12,869 nucleotides of DNA from Patescibacteria group bacterium UBA6257 (GTDB taxonomy: Bacteria > Patescibacteriota > Minisyncoccia > UBA6257), in assembly GCA_002440845.1 (NCBI GenBank), contig DJVL01000020.1, positions 1 through 12,869 of the forward strand, in the 5' to 3' direction. The notes under the pieces are model-generated. The model saw nothing but the letters and a program-made list of their open reading frames with translations, had not been told where the DNA came from and searched no databases. Position numbers and translations under genes: made by a program. Positions 6,806 to 12,869 of the stretch are shown in pieces (positions within the stretch are counted from its first letter, which is position 1; each line of letters opens with the position of its first letter).

Positions 6806-8563
6806 TTAGAGGCCAACTATCCCGGCTTCAAGCGGCACAGTTTTGTCAGTCAATTGAGTAGACATTACTTTTGGATAAGAAGCGCTGATTTCCTTTTGAG
6901 TAAAAGAATCAGAAGCTCTGAAAGCAGTAACGTTAATTATTTCAATAGCCTTGTTTAATTGAGCTAAAGGAGGCGTTACCCTGACTTGAAAAACCGCTTC
7001 ATAGCCCTTGGCAAGCAAACCTGAACCAGCTGGAATGGTTTTTACATTCCAAGTTACTTCTCTGGTATTAGGGTCGTAAACAGGAGGATTCTCGCCGTAA
7101 TTACCTCCCAATTGGTTGGTAAATTCAGCCCATAAAGGCAAAGTGGTCTTTACAGAGACATCGTTTAAAGCATTAAAACTATTGGTAATTTTCCAGTGAA
7201 TCGTGAAATCCGTGGGTTGGTCAACTCTTAAAGGCAGTTTTCCCATATTGGCAATCTGAGAGGAAGCGTCTCTGAAATAACTTTCCACTATAACACCGCT
7301 CCCTGTGTTGATTTTTATCGTATTTAACGTTGAAGCTTTTGGCAAATCAGAAATTTCTGCTTGGTCAGGAATATTAGAACTTTCCACTAAAGTTTGAACT
7401 TCCAGCGCTATATTTTTTTGGGCTAAGCTTCTCATTGGCCAATCTTTTTTCAGATTGACTGAAAAAGTTAAAGTCCCTTTTTCTCCCGGGTTTAAAGAAT
7501 AAAGCTCCGGCACTTTTGACCCTTCCCAAGTTAAAGTTTTCAAGCGGGAGTAAAATAACCCTCGGGGCGCCCTTAAAGTGGAAAAATCAAAAACATCGTC
7601 TCCGGAAAAAACCGTCGTCACTTTTAAACTTCTCAAAGCGGCGGAATAGTTGTTTTGATAGTTTATGACAAAATTCAAAGTTTCTCCCAAGTCGGAATTA
7701 TAATCAATGGCATCATTAACAAAAGTAGTAACCCACAAAGGATTTTTAATTAAAGAAATGTAATTCTCTGCTTTAGCCAAAGGGAAAAATTGATTATCTT
7801 TTACAATTCCTAAATTCATAATCATTTTTTTTGCTTCCCCTTCTTTTCCTGAAAGATAACCATTGATTCTGATTTTACCTTCGCTGCCAGCGCCCAAATC
7901 TCCTAATTGCCATTTATTATTTTCGGGATTATCAAAAGAGACCTCGGGATTAGAATCCTGAAACACAAAACCAGTAGGCCATTCTGCCCTTGCTTCGACA
8001 TGTTCAAAAATATAATTAGAACTATTGGCCCACCTTAGTTCCATAGGAAAATTTTGTTCGGAGAAAACTTGCCTTGGCGTTACTAAGTCAAATTGAAAAG
8101 CAGAGCCGGAAATCAAAATAGTTTTTGTTTCTTTTTTTTCAAAAAAAGAGCTTAAGGTGCTGGGCCGATATCTGACAGAAGCTTCAATGTTTTTAGCTGT
8201 TTTATGGTCGCCGGTAATCAGCAATTCCATATTCTCAGTTTTAGAATCACCCGCCTTTATCTCGCCTAAATAATAATTAAATGTGGTTTCGCCCATATTC
8301 TTCGGGTCAATTACGCCTTCCGGCAATTTAACCACTATTTCCGCTTCCTGAATAGCCACCCGGGAATCGTTTTTTAAAATTAAACTAAAAGTTTTAATAT
8401 CTCCGGCTTTTGCTTCTTCTGTGCCCAAAAAAGAAAAACTTACTCCTTGGCTTCTAATTATCCTCCAAAAAGAATAACCCAGACCTAAAATAATTAAAGT
8501 TATGATAATCCCGCCCCAAAAACTTTTTAAAAATTTTTTAAAAGCAAAAATGTTTATCGTCAT
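6806..8563 (-). CDS. Membrane-anchored surface protein with about four DUF11/Ig-like beta domains
   Basis: I do not recognise a named family. The 585-residue protein has a short basic cytoplasmic N-terminus, one transmembrane helix at about 16-36 (no signal-peptidase site evident) and a long predicted extracellular part. That part shows about four repeats of roughly 110-140 residues (about 45-150, 158-272, 276-415, 425-560). Each has an LxNxS-like strand, a 'V..T.P.G..F' strand and a W/YxLGxLxAG-type turn before a 'G...F.V.V' strand, the pattern of DUF11/COG1361 'conserved repeat' domains. I see no cysteine in the chain. No LPXTG, enzyme motif or C-terminal helix is visible. It probably acts as a structural or adhesive stalk on the cell envelope. 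The gene lies between recO (27 bp) and glyS (58 bp), in the same direction. A 6-bp AT-rich hairpin (6789-6804) directly follows the stop codon, without a good T-tract. Confidence 0.72.
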   Translation of the reverse strand: MTINIFAFKKFLKSFWGGIIITLIILGLGYSFWRIIRSQGVSFSFLGTEEAKAGDIKTFSLILKNDSRVAIQEAEIVVKLPEGVIDPKNMGETTFNYYLGEIKAGDSKTENMELLITGDHKTAKNIEASVRYRPSTLSSFFEKKETKTILISGSAFQFDLVTPRQVFSEQNFPMELRWANSSNYIFEHVEARAEWPTGFVFQDSNPEVSFDNPENNKWQLGDLGAGSEGKIRINGYLSGKEGEAKKMIMNLGIVKDNQFFPLAKAENYISLIKNPLWVTTFVNDAIDYNSDLGETLNFVINYQNNYSAALRSLKVTTVFSGDDVFDFSTLRAPRGLFYSRLKTLTWEGSKVPELYSLNPGEKGTLTFSVNLKKDWPMRSLAQKNIALEVQTLVESSNIPDQAEISDLPKASTLNTIKINTGSGVIVESYFRDASSQIANMGKLPLRVDQPTDFTIHWKITNSFNALNDVSVKTTLPLWAEFTNQLGGNYGENPPVYDPNTREVTWNVKTIPAGSGLLAKGYEAVFQVRVTPPLAQLNKAIEIINVTAFRASDSFTQKEISASYPKVMSTQLTDKTVPLEAGIVGL

Positions 8564-8590
8564 ACTTTTATATTTTTAAAAAAAGTTATT

Positions 8591-9328
8591 TTAGCTATTT
8601 TTAAAATATAGTATATCTGATTTTACAGACAAAGTAAAACTCTTCAGAAACTGCTTTAAAAACTCTCTTTCCTCCATAATTTTTTTAACCAACGAGGGTT
8701 GAGAAAAAAAATTTAAAGGCGCTTCAAAAAAAAATTCTAAAATTCTTTTTTGTTCCGTCTTAATCAAAAAATCGTTAGTTTTGGCATGGTTTTTGCAAAA
8801 AAAGGATTTATTTCTGAAATTAAAAAAACCGTTTTCCGTTTTCTTATGACATTCACTGCATTCGCCTAAAAACGGCTTATAACCCATAAGGGTTAAAAGA
8901 CGAGCGTTAAAATAAAATTTAGAAAAATCCGTAAGTTCGTTGTATTTTCTGCCATTTTTTTCCATAAAAAACAAAACATCAAAAATCAGCTTCCAAAGCG
9001 CTTTGTCATCTTGATTTTCAATCGTCATCTCGTCAGTTAAGGCTAAAATCTCCAAAGCCGCAGCCAAAGTAGCTTCATCTTTTTTTATTTCCAAATAAGG
9101 TTCTTCTTCTAAAGCCCCTAATAAACGAGAGGTATTGCCAACCACAAATTCTATTTGAGAAAGAACAGGAGGTTCTAAGTGGCTAGAAAGCTTGGCTTTG
9201 ATTTTTCTTGCTCCTTGAGCTAAAAGAGAAATCTTCCCAAAATCCTTGGTAAAAAAAACATAGCGCCGGTCGCTTTCTTTAATCGGTTCTTTTTTTAAAA
9301 CAAAGGCTGAGGAAGAATAATACTCCAT
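8591..9328 (-). CDS. recO: DNA repair protein RecO
   Basis: RecO mediates RecA loading on single-stranded DNA in the RecFOR or RecOR pathway and anneals SSB-coated strands. The 245-residue protein is of normal length. Its N-terminal OB fold is recognisable (residues about 1-80: SSSAFVLKKEPIKESDRRYVFFTKDFGKI, LLAQGARK, then LEPPVLSQIEFVVG), followed by a helical domain. The zinc finger is CxxC...CxxH-like (Cys157, Cys160, Cys178, His181) where many RecO proteins have four Cys. The ATG at 9328 begins MEYYSSSAFVLK, the expected family N-terminus, without a Shine-Dalgarno. It is the first gene of the minus-strand series. A terminator hairpin and a short ORF lie 40-120 bp upstream on the same strand, so expression could be insulated or attenuated there. 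Confidence 0.93.
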   Translation of the reverse strand: MEYYSSSAFVLKKEPIKESDRRYVFFTKDFGKISLLAQGARKIKAKLSSHLEPPVLSQIEFVVGNTSRLLGALEEEPYLEIKKDEATLAAALEILALTDEMTIENQDDKALWKLIFDVLFFMEKNGRKYNELTDFSKFYFNARLLTLMGYKPFLGECSECHKKTENGFFNFRNKSFFCKNHAKTNDFLIKTEQKRILEFFFEAPLNFFSQPSLVKKIMEEREFLKQFLKSFTLSVKSDILYFKNS

Positions 9329-9337
9329 TTGAATATA

Positions 9338-9346
9338 ATTTTACCA
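9338..9346 (-). promoter_or_regulatory. Candidate extended -10 for recO
   Basis: On the minus strand, TG-G-TAAAAT (9346-9338) is an extended -10-like element 10 bp upstream of the recO ATG, which would give an almost leaderless transcript. No convincing -35 is present at the normal spacing. If real, it lies downstream of the terminator at 9367-9408, so recO would have its own start independent of the leader-like module. Low certainty in such AT-rich sequence. Confidence 0.28.
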
Positions 9347-9366
9347 CAAGATTAGAAAAAACTTAC

Positions 9367-9408
9367 AAAAAATCAAAAAACTCCTTTAGCGATTGCAAGC
9401 CGCTAAAG
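9367..9408 (-). terminator. Rho-independent terminator on the minus strand, upstream of recO
   Basis: Read on the minus strand, CTTTAGCG pairs with CGCTAAAG (8 perfect bp, 9408-9401 with 9391-9384) plus a closing G-T wobble around a 7-nt loop. After GAG come TTTTTT, GA and TTTTTT. This is the clearest intrinsic terminator in the window. It points toward recO, yet no annotated minus-strand gene lies upstream before 12513, so it must end a short unannotated transcript, attenuate a recO leader, or block antisense transcription. Confidence 0.65.
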
Positions 9409-9444
9409 AATCCTGTGAAAGTCGGACTTCCGCATCTTCCGCAT
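9403..9444 (-). CDS. Possible 13-residue leader peptide upstream of recO
   Basis: A short minus-strand ORF starts with ATG at 9444-9442 and encodes MRKMRKSDFHRIL. It is preceded by AAAAGG and a 6-nt spacer, a better ribosome-binding site than most real genes here have. Its TAG stop lies inside the 5' arm of the terminator hairpin. Three of 13 residues are Arg (codons CGG, CGG, AGG), but the first two come from a 9-nt tandem duplication (9428-9445). The ORF-terminator overlap is the classic shape of an attenuator. Against this, ORFs of 14 codons are common by chance, and the Arg content may only reflect the duplication. No function is claimed. Confidence 0.22.
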   Translation of the reverse strand: MRKMRKSDFHRIL

Positions 9445-9593
9445 CTCAAACCTTTTAACTTTTAACTTCTTTATTTTTAACTAACCATAAATCTTCCATA
9501 GCTCTCGCTTCCCGGCGAGGGAATTCTCAGTCTCCAGCAGTTTATCATTTGAAAACAAAGCAATTTCGTGGTAATTTAAAAGATATCACTAAA
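9409..9593. other. Intergenic region with GC-richer patches; possible ncRNA or leader
   Basis: Apart from the short ORF, this stretch holds three TTTTAAC heptamers (9453-9459, 9460-9466, 9475-9481) and a GC-richer hairpin at 9502-9521 (7 bp including a T-G wobble, CTCTCGC with GCGAGGG, loop TTCCCG). GC-rich patches (9411-9445, 9501-9540) stand out against AT-rich flanks. On the minus strand they would end at the terminator at 9367-9408, as a small RNA would. No known riboswitch or RNA family was recognised. It also must hold the promoter of the membrane-protein gene at 9594, which I could not pick out. Confidence 0.35.
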
Positions 9594-10097
9594 ATGGCAA
9601 AAAATAAAAAAACAGAAAAAAGCGCCAAAAACGCAACTATAAGCTGGAAAACAGAAGAAAACAACTTCAAGCATAGCTTTGCCTGGTACGCGGTTTTTCT
9701 AACAATCTGCTGGCTGTTTTTTGCCGTTTCTTTAATAACCAATAACTATCTCTTTTCTATAATCATCATTTTTATAGCCGTTTTAACCGTCGCCAACGAA
9801 GAAGGCCCTAAAAAAATAAAAGTAATTATTAATGAAAAGGAAATAAAAATTGACAACATAATTTTCCCCTTACCAAAATTTAATTCTTTTAATTTTATTG
9901 ATCGCAAAGGAGAAAGCCACTGTTTAAAAATTGGTTTTAAAAATGGTTTAAAGTCGCCTCTTCTTATTCCTTTTGAAAAAAAAGAGACAGAAAAAGAAAA
10001 ACTCAAAACCAAAATCCGAGAAACGCTTTTAAACGCCGGACTAACAGAGCTTGAAGAAACAGAAGAATCATTACTGGAAAAATTAAATCCTTTTTAA
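9594..10097 (+). CDS. Small membrane protein with two helices and a C-terminal soluble domain, unknown function
   Basis: No known family was recognised. From the ATG at 9594 the protein has 167 residues; an in-frame TTG 15 codons upstream is possible, but the ATG followed by a basic MAKNKKTEK stretch is more natural. A Lys-rich N-terminal tail (1-25) leads into two adjacent hydrophobic segments (about 28-47 and 50-67) joined by a very short turn, a helical hairpin. A beta-rich part (about 72-125, KKIKVIINEKEIKIDN...) and a charged C-terminal helix (about 126-167, rich in Lys and Glu) follow. The layout recalls small two-TM proteins with a bacterial PH-like domain, but that is only inference from the pattern. 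It is divergent from recO, and the tRNA-Arg gene begins 32 bp after its stop. No Shine-Dalgarno is visible. Confidence 0.68.
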   Translation: MAKNKKTEKSAKNATISWKTEENNFKHSFAWYAVFLTICWLFFAVSLITNNYLFSIIIIFIAVLTVANEEGPKKIKVIINEKEIKIDNIIFPLPKFNSFNFIDRKGESHCLKIGFKNGLKSPLLIPFEKKETEKEKLKTKIRETLLNAGLTELEETEESLLEKLNPF

Positions 10098-10129
10098 GGT
10101 TTTAATTTATATTTAATACCTGTCTGACT

Positions 10130-10201
10130 GCCCTCGTAGTTTAACGGACAGAATACGGGCTTGCGGAGCCTGTGATGGAGGTTCGATTCCTCCCGAGGGC
10201 A
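10130..10201 (+). tRNA. tRNA-Arg, anticodon GCG
   Basis: A complete cloverleaf: a 7-bp acceptor stem (GCCCTCG with CGAGGGC) and discriminator A at 10201; D stem GTTT/GAAT with two G-T wobbles and loop AACGGACA containing G18-G19; anticodon stem CGGGC/GCCTG; 7-nt loop TTGCGGA (10161-10167) with anticodon GCG at 10163-10165; 4-nt variable loop TGAT; T stem GGAGG/CCTCC with loop TTCGATT. The 3' CCA is not encoded. C35 and A20, the main arginine identity bases known from E. coli, are present. GCG reads CGC and CGU. Bacteria normally read these with an A34 (inosine) tRNA, so the G34 form is unusual. It lies between the membrane-protein gene and recG on the same strand. Confidence 0.95.
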
Positions 10202-10251
10202 CTTATCGCTCGGTTTAGACTGCCGCTCCCCTTAAATCTTCAGGTCCAAAT

Positions 10252-10338
10252 ATGTTGCCGCAAAAACACGCTATCGATTTTCCCTGCGAGAAAATCGCGC
10301 TTGAGCCCGACCTCACTCTTTTTAAAAAACCTCAATGA
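10252..10338 (+). CDS. Possible 28-residue small protein coupled to recG
   Basis: An ATG-started ORF encodes 28 residues beginning MLPQKHAIDFPCEKIALEP and ending in LFKKPQ. Its TGA stop overlaps the recG start as ATGA, a common arrangement for translational coupling. The frame is open back to a TAG at 10216, so 11 further codons without a better start are possible. The DNA here is about 49% GC (59 of 120 bases in 10201-10320), above the AT-rich flanks, and an 8-bp hairpin lies inside it (10275-10282 with 10290-10297). No family is recognised and no Shine-Dalgarno is seen. It may instead be untranslated leader, a structured RNA, or a remnant of a lost gene. Confidence 0.25.
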   Translation: MLPQKHAIDFPCEKIALEPDLTLFKKPQ

Positions 10339-12494
10339 GCTCCTTTCTACAACTTTCTGATTCTGTTTCACAAATCCGCGGCGTGGGTCCGCGTTATTTA
10401 AAGTACTTAGAAAAATTAAAAATTAAAACCATTAAAGATCTGCTTTGGTATTTTCCCTTTCGTTATGAGGATTTTTCCCAAATAAAAAAAATCAACGAAC
10501 TAAAGGAAGGAGAAAAAGCTTCTCTTATAGGCACTATTACTAAAATCAATGTCCGACGAACTTTTAGAAAAAGATTTTTTATCATTGAAGCGGTCATTGA
10601 AGATGATACCGGAAAAATAAATGCCATTTGGTTTAACCAAATCTATCTTATAAAAAGCCTTTATGTTGGTATCACCTTGTCTTTATCGGGAAAAGTCCAA
10701 GCCAAAGGAAAAAAATTAATTCTTTCCAGTCCAGCTTATGAGATTCTTTCCAAACAAAAATTAGAAGAAAGTTTTTATCAAGATTTAAAGCACACCGGCA
10801 GGCTGATTCCCATCTATCCGGAAACCGAAGGATTAAGCTCGCGCGCGCTCCGCTATTTTATAAAACCTTTATTGGAATTAATTCCTCAAATTAAAGAAAC
10901 TCTGCCTTTCTTTGTGATAAAAAAGAATGGCTTAATGGAAATAAAAGAAGCGCTGCGCCAAATCCATTTTCCTGCTTCTTTGGCTTTGGCTAAAAAAGCC
11001 AAAGAAAGATTCGTCTTTGAATCTCTTCTTCTCTCCCAACTTTATCTTTTAAAAATCAAGGAAAAAAATTCTTCTCTTGGGGCGCCAAGAATAAAGCTTG
11101 ACATTCCTTTGCTCCAATCTTTTGTCCGCTCTCTTGATTTCCCTTTAACCCAAGCTCAAAAAAAATCTTTATGGGAAATCGCCAAAAATTTAAATCAAAA
11201 GCCGATGAATCGACTTTTAGAAGGCGACGTTGGCTCGGGAAAAACCATAGTGGCTGTTGGCGCCAGTTTGCTTGTTTTTTCTTCCGGCTACCAAATAGCG
11301 GTAATGGCGCCAACAGAAATTTTAGCCCGTCAGCATTTTGAAAAATTTAAATTTTTTTTAAAAAACTTTCATTCTAAAATCGCCCTCCTGACTTCCTCCG
11401 AAGCGACAATTTACGATGACGGCTTAGAAGGAAAAATCTCCAAAAAAGCTTTAATAAGAACCATTAACTCCCCCTCGCCGATTATCGTTATTGGCACCCA
11501 CGCTTTAATCCAAAAAAATATCCAATTCAACAACTTAGGGCTTCTTGTCGTTGACGAACAGCACCGTTTTGGAGTGGAACAAAGAAAAAAACTTCTTTCA
11601 AAAAATCTAAAAAAAGGCGAGATTCCTCATCTTTTGTCAATGACCGCCACTCCTATTCCCCGCACTTTGGCTTTAGTTTTTTACGGAGATTTAGATATAT
11701 CCATCATTGATGAAATGCCCGAAGGAAGAAAAAAAGTTATCACTAAAATAATCACACCCAAAGAAAAAGAAAATGTTTATCGCTTTATTTATGAAGAAAT
11801 TAAAAAAGGCAGACAAGCTTTCTTTGTCTGTCCAAGAATAGAAGAACCGGAACTTAACGTTTCAGCGGATAATTTAATCAAACTTTCCGAGAAAATAAAC
11901 CGATTAGAAATAAAGGCTGTGAAAAAAGAATTTAAAAAACTGAAGGAAGAAGTTTTTCCGGATTTAAAAATTGCTATGCTCCACGGAAAAATGAAGCCAA
12001 AAGAAAAAGAAGAAGTTATAAGAAAATTCCAAAATAGAGATTTTGACCTTCTGGTAACGACTTCAATGATAGAAGTCGGCATTGACATTCCCAATGCCGC
12101 AATGATGATTATTGAAGGAGCTGAACATTTTGGCTTAGCCCAGCTTCACCAATTTAGGGGGAGAGTGGGGAGGGCAAAGAACCAATCTTATTGTTTTCTT
12201 TTTGCCGATTCCCTATCCAAGGCCTCTTTATCCCGCTTAAAATCACTAACCAAATATTACGACGGCTTTAAACTGGCAGAAATTGATCTTTCTCTCAGGG
12301 GCCCCGGAGAATTTATGGGAACAAAGCAATCGGGCATTCCCGATTTGGTAATGAGCTCTCTCGTTAATAAAGAATTTATAGAAAAAGTAAGCCAACAAGC
12401 CCAAGAAATTATCAAAGAAGATTCAACTTTAAAAAAATGGCCATTGCTTTTAGAGGGCTTAAAAGAGTTCCAAAATAAAGCCCATCATGAATAA
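10335..12494 (+). CDS. recG: ATP-dependent DNA helicase RecG
   Basis: RecG is a superfamily 2 double-stranded DNA translocase that reverses stalled replication forks and processes branched DNA. The 719-residue protein has the whole architecture: an N-terminal helical part with IRGVGPRYLKYLEKL and DLLWYFPFRYED (10-46); the wedge OB-fold domain (about 60-135); helicase domain 1 with TQAQ near 272, Walker A GDVGSGKT (about 297-304), APTEILARQH, DEQH box (about 407-410) and MTATPIPRT; helicase domain 2 with LHGKM, TTSMIEVGIDIPNA and QFRGRVGR (about 607-614); and the C-terminal LRGPGEFMGTKQSG segment, the RecG 'TRG' region. All catalytic motifs are intact. The ATG at 10335 gives a typical N-terminus, has no Shine-Dalgarno, and overlaps the stop of a possible small ORF. 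The 3' end is convergent with the htrA-like gene, 18 bp apart, without a terminator hairpin. Confidence 0.97.
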   Translation: MSSFLQLSDSVSQIRGVGPRYLKYLEKLKIKTIKDLLWYFPFRYEDFSQIKKINELKEGEKASLIGTITKINVRRTFRKRFFIIEAVIEDDTGKINAIWFNQIYLIKSLYVGITLSLSGKVQAKGKKLILSSPAYEILSKQKLEESFYQDLKHTGRLIPIYPETEGLSSRALRYFIKPLLELIPQIKETLPFFVIKKNGLMEIKEALRQIHFPASLALAKKAKERFVFESLLLSQLYLLKIKEKNSSLGAPRIKLDIPLLQSFVRSLDFPLTQAQKKSLWEIAKNLNQKPMNRLLEGDVGSGKTIVAVGASLLVFSSGYQIAVMAPTEILARQHFEKFKFFLKNFHSKIALLTSSEATIYDDGLEGKISKKALIRTINSPSPIIVIGTHALIQKNIQFNNLGLLVVDEQHRFGVEQRKKLLSKNLKKGEIPHLLSMTATPIPRTLALVFYGDLDISIIDEMPEGRKKVITKIITPKEKENVYRFIYEEIKKGRQAFFVCPRIEEPELNVSADNLIKLSEKINRLEIKAVKKEFKKLKEEVFPDLKIAMLHGKMKPKEKEEVIRKFQNRDFDLLVTTSMIEVGIDIPNAAMMIIEGAEHFGLAQLHQFRGRVGRAKNQSYCFLFADSLSKASLSRLKSLTKYYDGFKLAEIDLSLRGPGEFMGTKQSGIPDLVMSSLVNKEFIEKVSQQAQEIIKEDSTLKKWPLLLEGLKEFQNKAHHE

Positions 12495-12512
12495 AAATTA
12501 TTCTTTAAATTG

Positions 12513-12869
12513 TCAGCCTCCAAGTTCAACTTCAACTTCATTTTCTTTTCCCTCCCGCCAATAAGAAATTTTAATCTTTTCTCCGATTTTATATTGCTCT
12601 AAAAACTCTGCCAAAATAAAATCTTTGTCAATTTTTTTATCATCAATACTCAAAATAATATCACCTTCTTTTAACTTTGCCATTTCTGCCGGCCCGCCGG
12701 GAATTATGCCTTCCTGGTTGGGGAAACTCTTAAAAATAATAAAAGCGCCGTAATCAAAAGGTAAATTATATTTTGCCTTAATTTCCTCATTAACTAAATA
12801 ATATCTTATGCCAAGCTTTGGCCGGCAAATTCTGCCGTATTTTTTAATATCTTCCCAAATCTTTTTTGC
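12513..12869 (-). CDS. PDZ-domain end of an HtrA/DegP-like serine protease (5' part beyond window)
   Basis: The last 118 codons of a gene entering from the right edge, frame open to base 12869 and ending in TGA at 12515-12513. They encode a helix (IWEDIKKYGRI) followed by a PDZ domain: the carboxylate-binding-loop region RPKLGIRYYLV, then GIIPGGPAEMAKLKEGDIILSIDDKKI (the typical PxSPAxxAGLKxGDxI pattern with Gly for Ser), a helix DFILAEFLEQYKIGEKI and closing strands ending VEVELGG. The 'YG+..RP.LGI+Y' linker is characteristic of HtrA proteases and separates the trypsin domain from the PDZ. The trypsin domain and its His-Asp-Ser triad are outside the window, so activity cannot be judged. HtrA proteins handle misfolded envelope proteins. 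Another PDZ protease (for example Ctp) is less likely, as the family C-terminus differs. Confidence 0.82.
   Translation of the reverse strand, partial: AKKIWEDIKKYGRICRPKLGIRYYLVNEEIKAKYNLPFDYGAFIIFKSFPNQEGIIPGGPAEMAKLKEGDIILSIDDKKIDKDFILAEFLEQYKIGEKIKISYWREGKENEVEVELGG

Noticed and set aside
9411..9440. Plus-strand segment TCCTGTGAAAGTCGGAC followed by CCGCATC resembles a piece of a cobalamin riboswitch or of the GAAAGTCCGG element of RNase P RNA.
   Set aside because: Only a short core matches. The B12 box and kissing-loop segments are missing, the partner P4 strand and other conserved RNase P regions are absent, and the space is too small for RNase P RNA.
9329..9548. T-box riboswitch upstream of a gene series containing two aminoacyl-tRNA synthetases.
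   Set aside because: The AGGGTGGNACCGCG T-box sequence is not present on the minus strand, and the genes directly downstream are recO and a surface protein.
9545..10012. Two hydrophobic open frames (65 and 88 codons) on the minus strand opposite the membrane-protein gene.
   Set aside because: They are antisense shadows of an AT-rich gene with transmembrane segments. The plus-strand frame is longer and has a coherent domain layout.
10172..10360. A 62-codon plus-strand frame starting inside the tRNA.
   Set aside because: It begins in the tRNA variable-loop region, overlaps the recG start in another frame and has low-complexity content. The 28-codon ORF in a different frame is a better candidate.
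380..12869. Alternative genetic code with UGA as an amino-acid codon (Gracilibacteria/SR1 type).
   Set aside because: glyS and the htrA-like gene end at TGA exactly where their families end, and no gene contains an in-frame TGA.

Overview
The window looks like core chromosome from a low-GC, reduced bacterium, most likely a Patescibacteria/CPR (Parcubacteria-like) lineage. This placement is inferred from four things: the gene mix (RNase J, AI-2E-family permease, M16 peptidase, DUF11-like anchored surface protein, HtrA-type protease); an alpha2-type GlyRS; a MetRS without its C-terminal tRNA-binding domain; and start sites almost without Shine-Dalgarno sequences. TAA, TAG and TGA all serve as stops (TGA ends glyS and the htrA-like gene) and no gene needs TGA read through, so the genetic code is the standard bacterial one and not the UGA=Gly code of Gracilibacteria/SR1.

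Layout. 1-351 (+) is the 3' end of an RNase J gene, convergent with tatD. From 9328 down to 380, seven genes run on the minus strand in the order recO, surface protein, glyS, M16 peptidase, AI-2E-family permease, metG, tatD. The first six are 22-63 bp apart and could be one or a few operons. The metG-tatD gap (1232-1451) instead holds three hairpins, including two copies of a 42-nt palindromic repeat, one of which supplies the metG stop codon. At about 9330-9593 transcription diverges: the plus strand carries a small two-helix membrane protein, a tRNA-Arg with the unusual anticodon GCG, a possible 28-codon ORF whose stop overlaps the recG start (ATGA), and recG. The window ends inside a convergent gene encoding the PDZ end of an HtrA/DegP-like protease.

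Functionally this is housekeeping: RNA decay (RNase J), repair and replication-fork rescue (RecO, RecG), aminoacylation (GlyRS, MetRS, tRNA-Arg), proteolysis (M16, HtrA) and cell-surface functions. The recO/glyS and metG/tatD neighbourhoods resemble those of Firmicutes. I see no defence system, CRISPR array, transposase or phage gene. The least explained parts are non-coding: the leader-like module upstream of recO (short ORF, strong minus-strand terminator, GC-rich hairpin), the palindromic repeat pair, and the GC-elevated stretch between the tRNA and recG.
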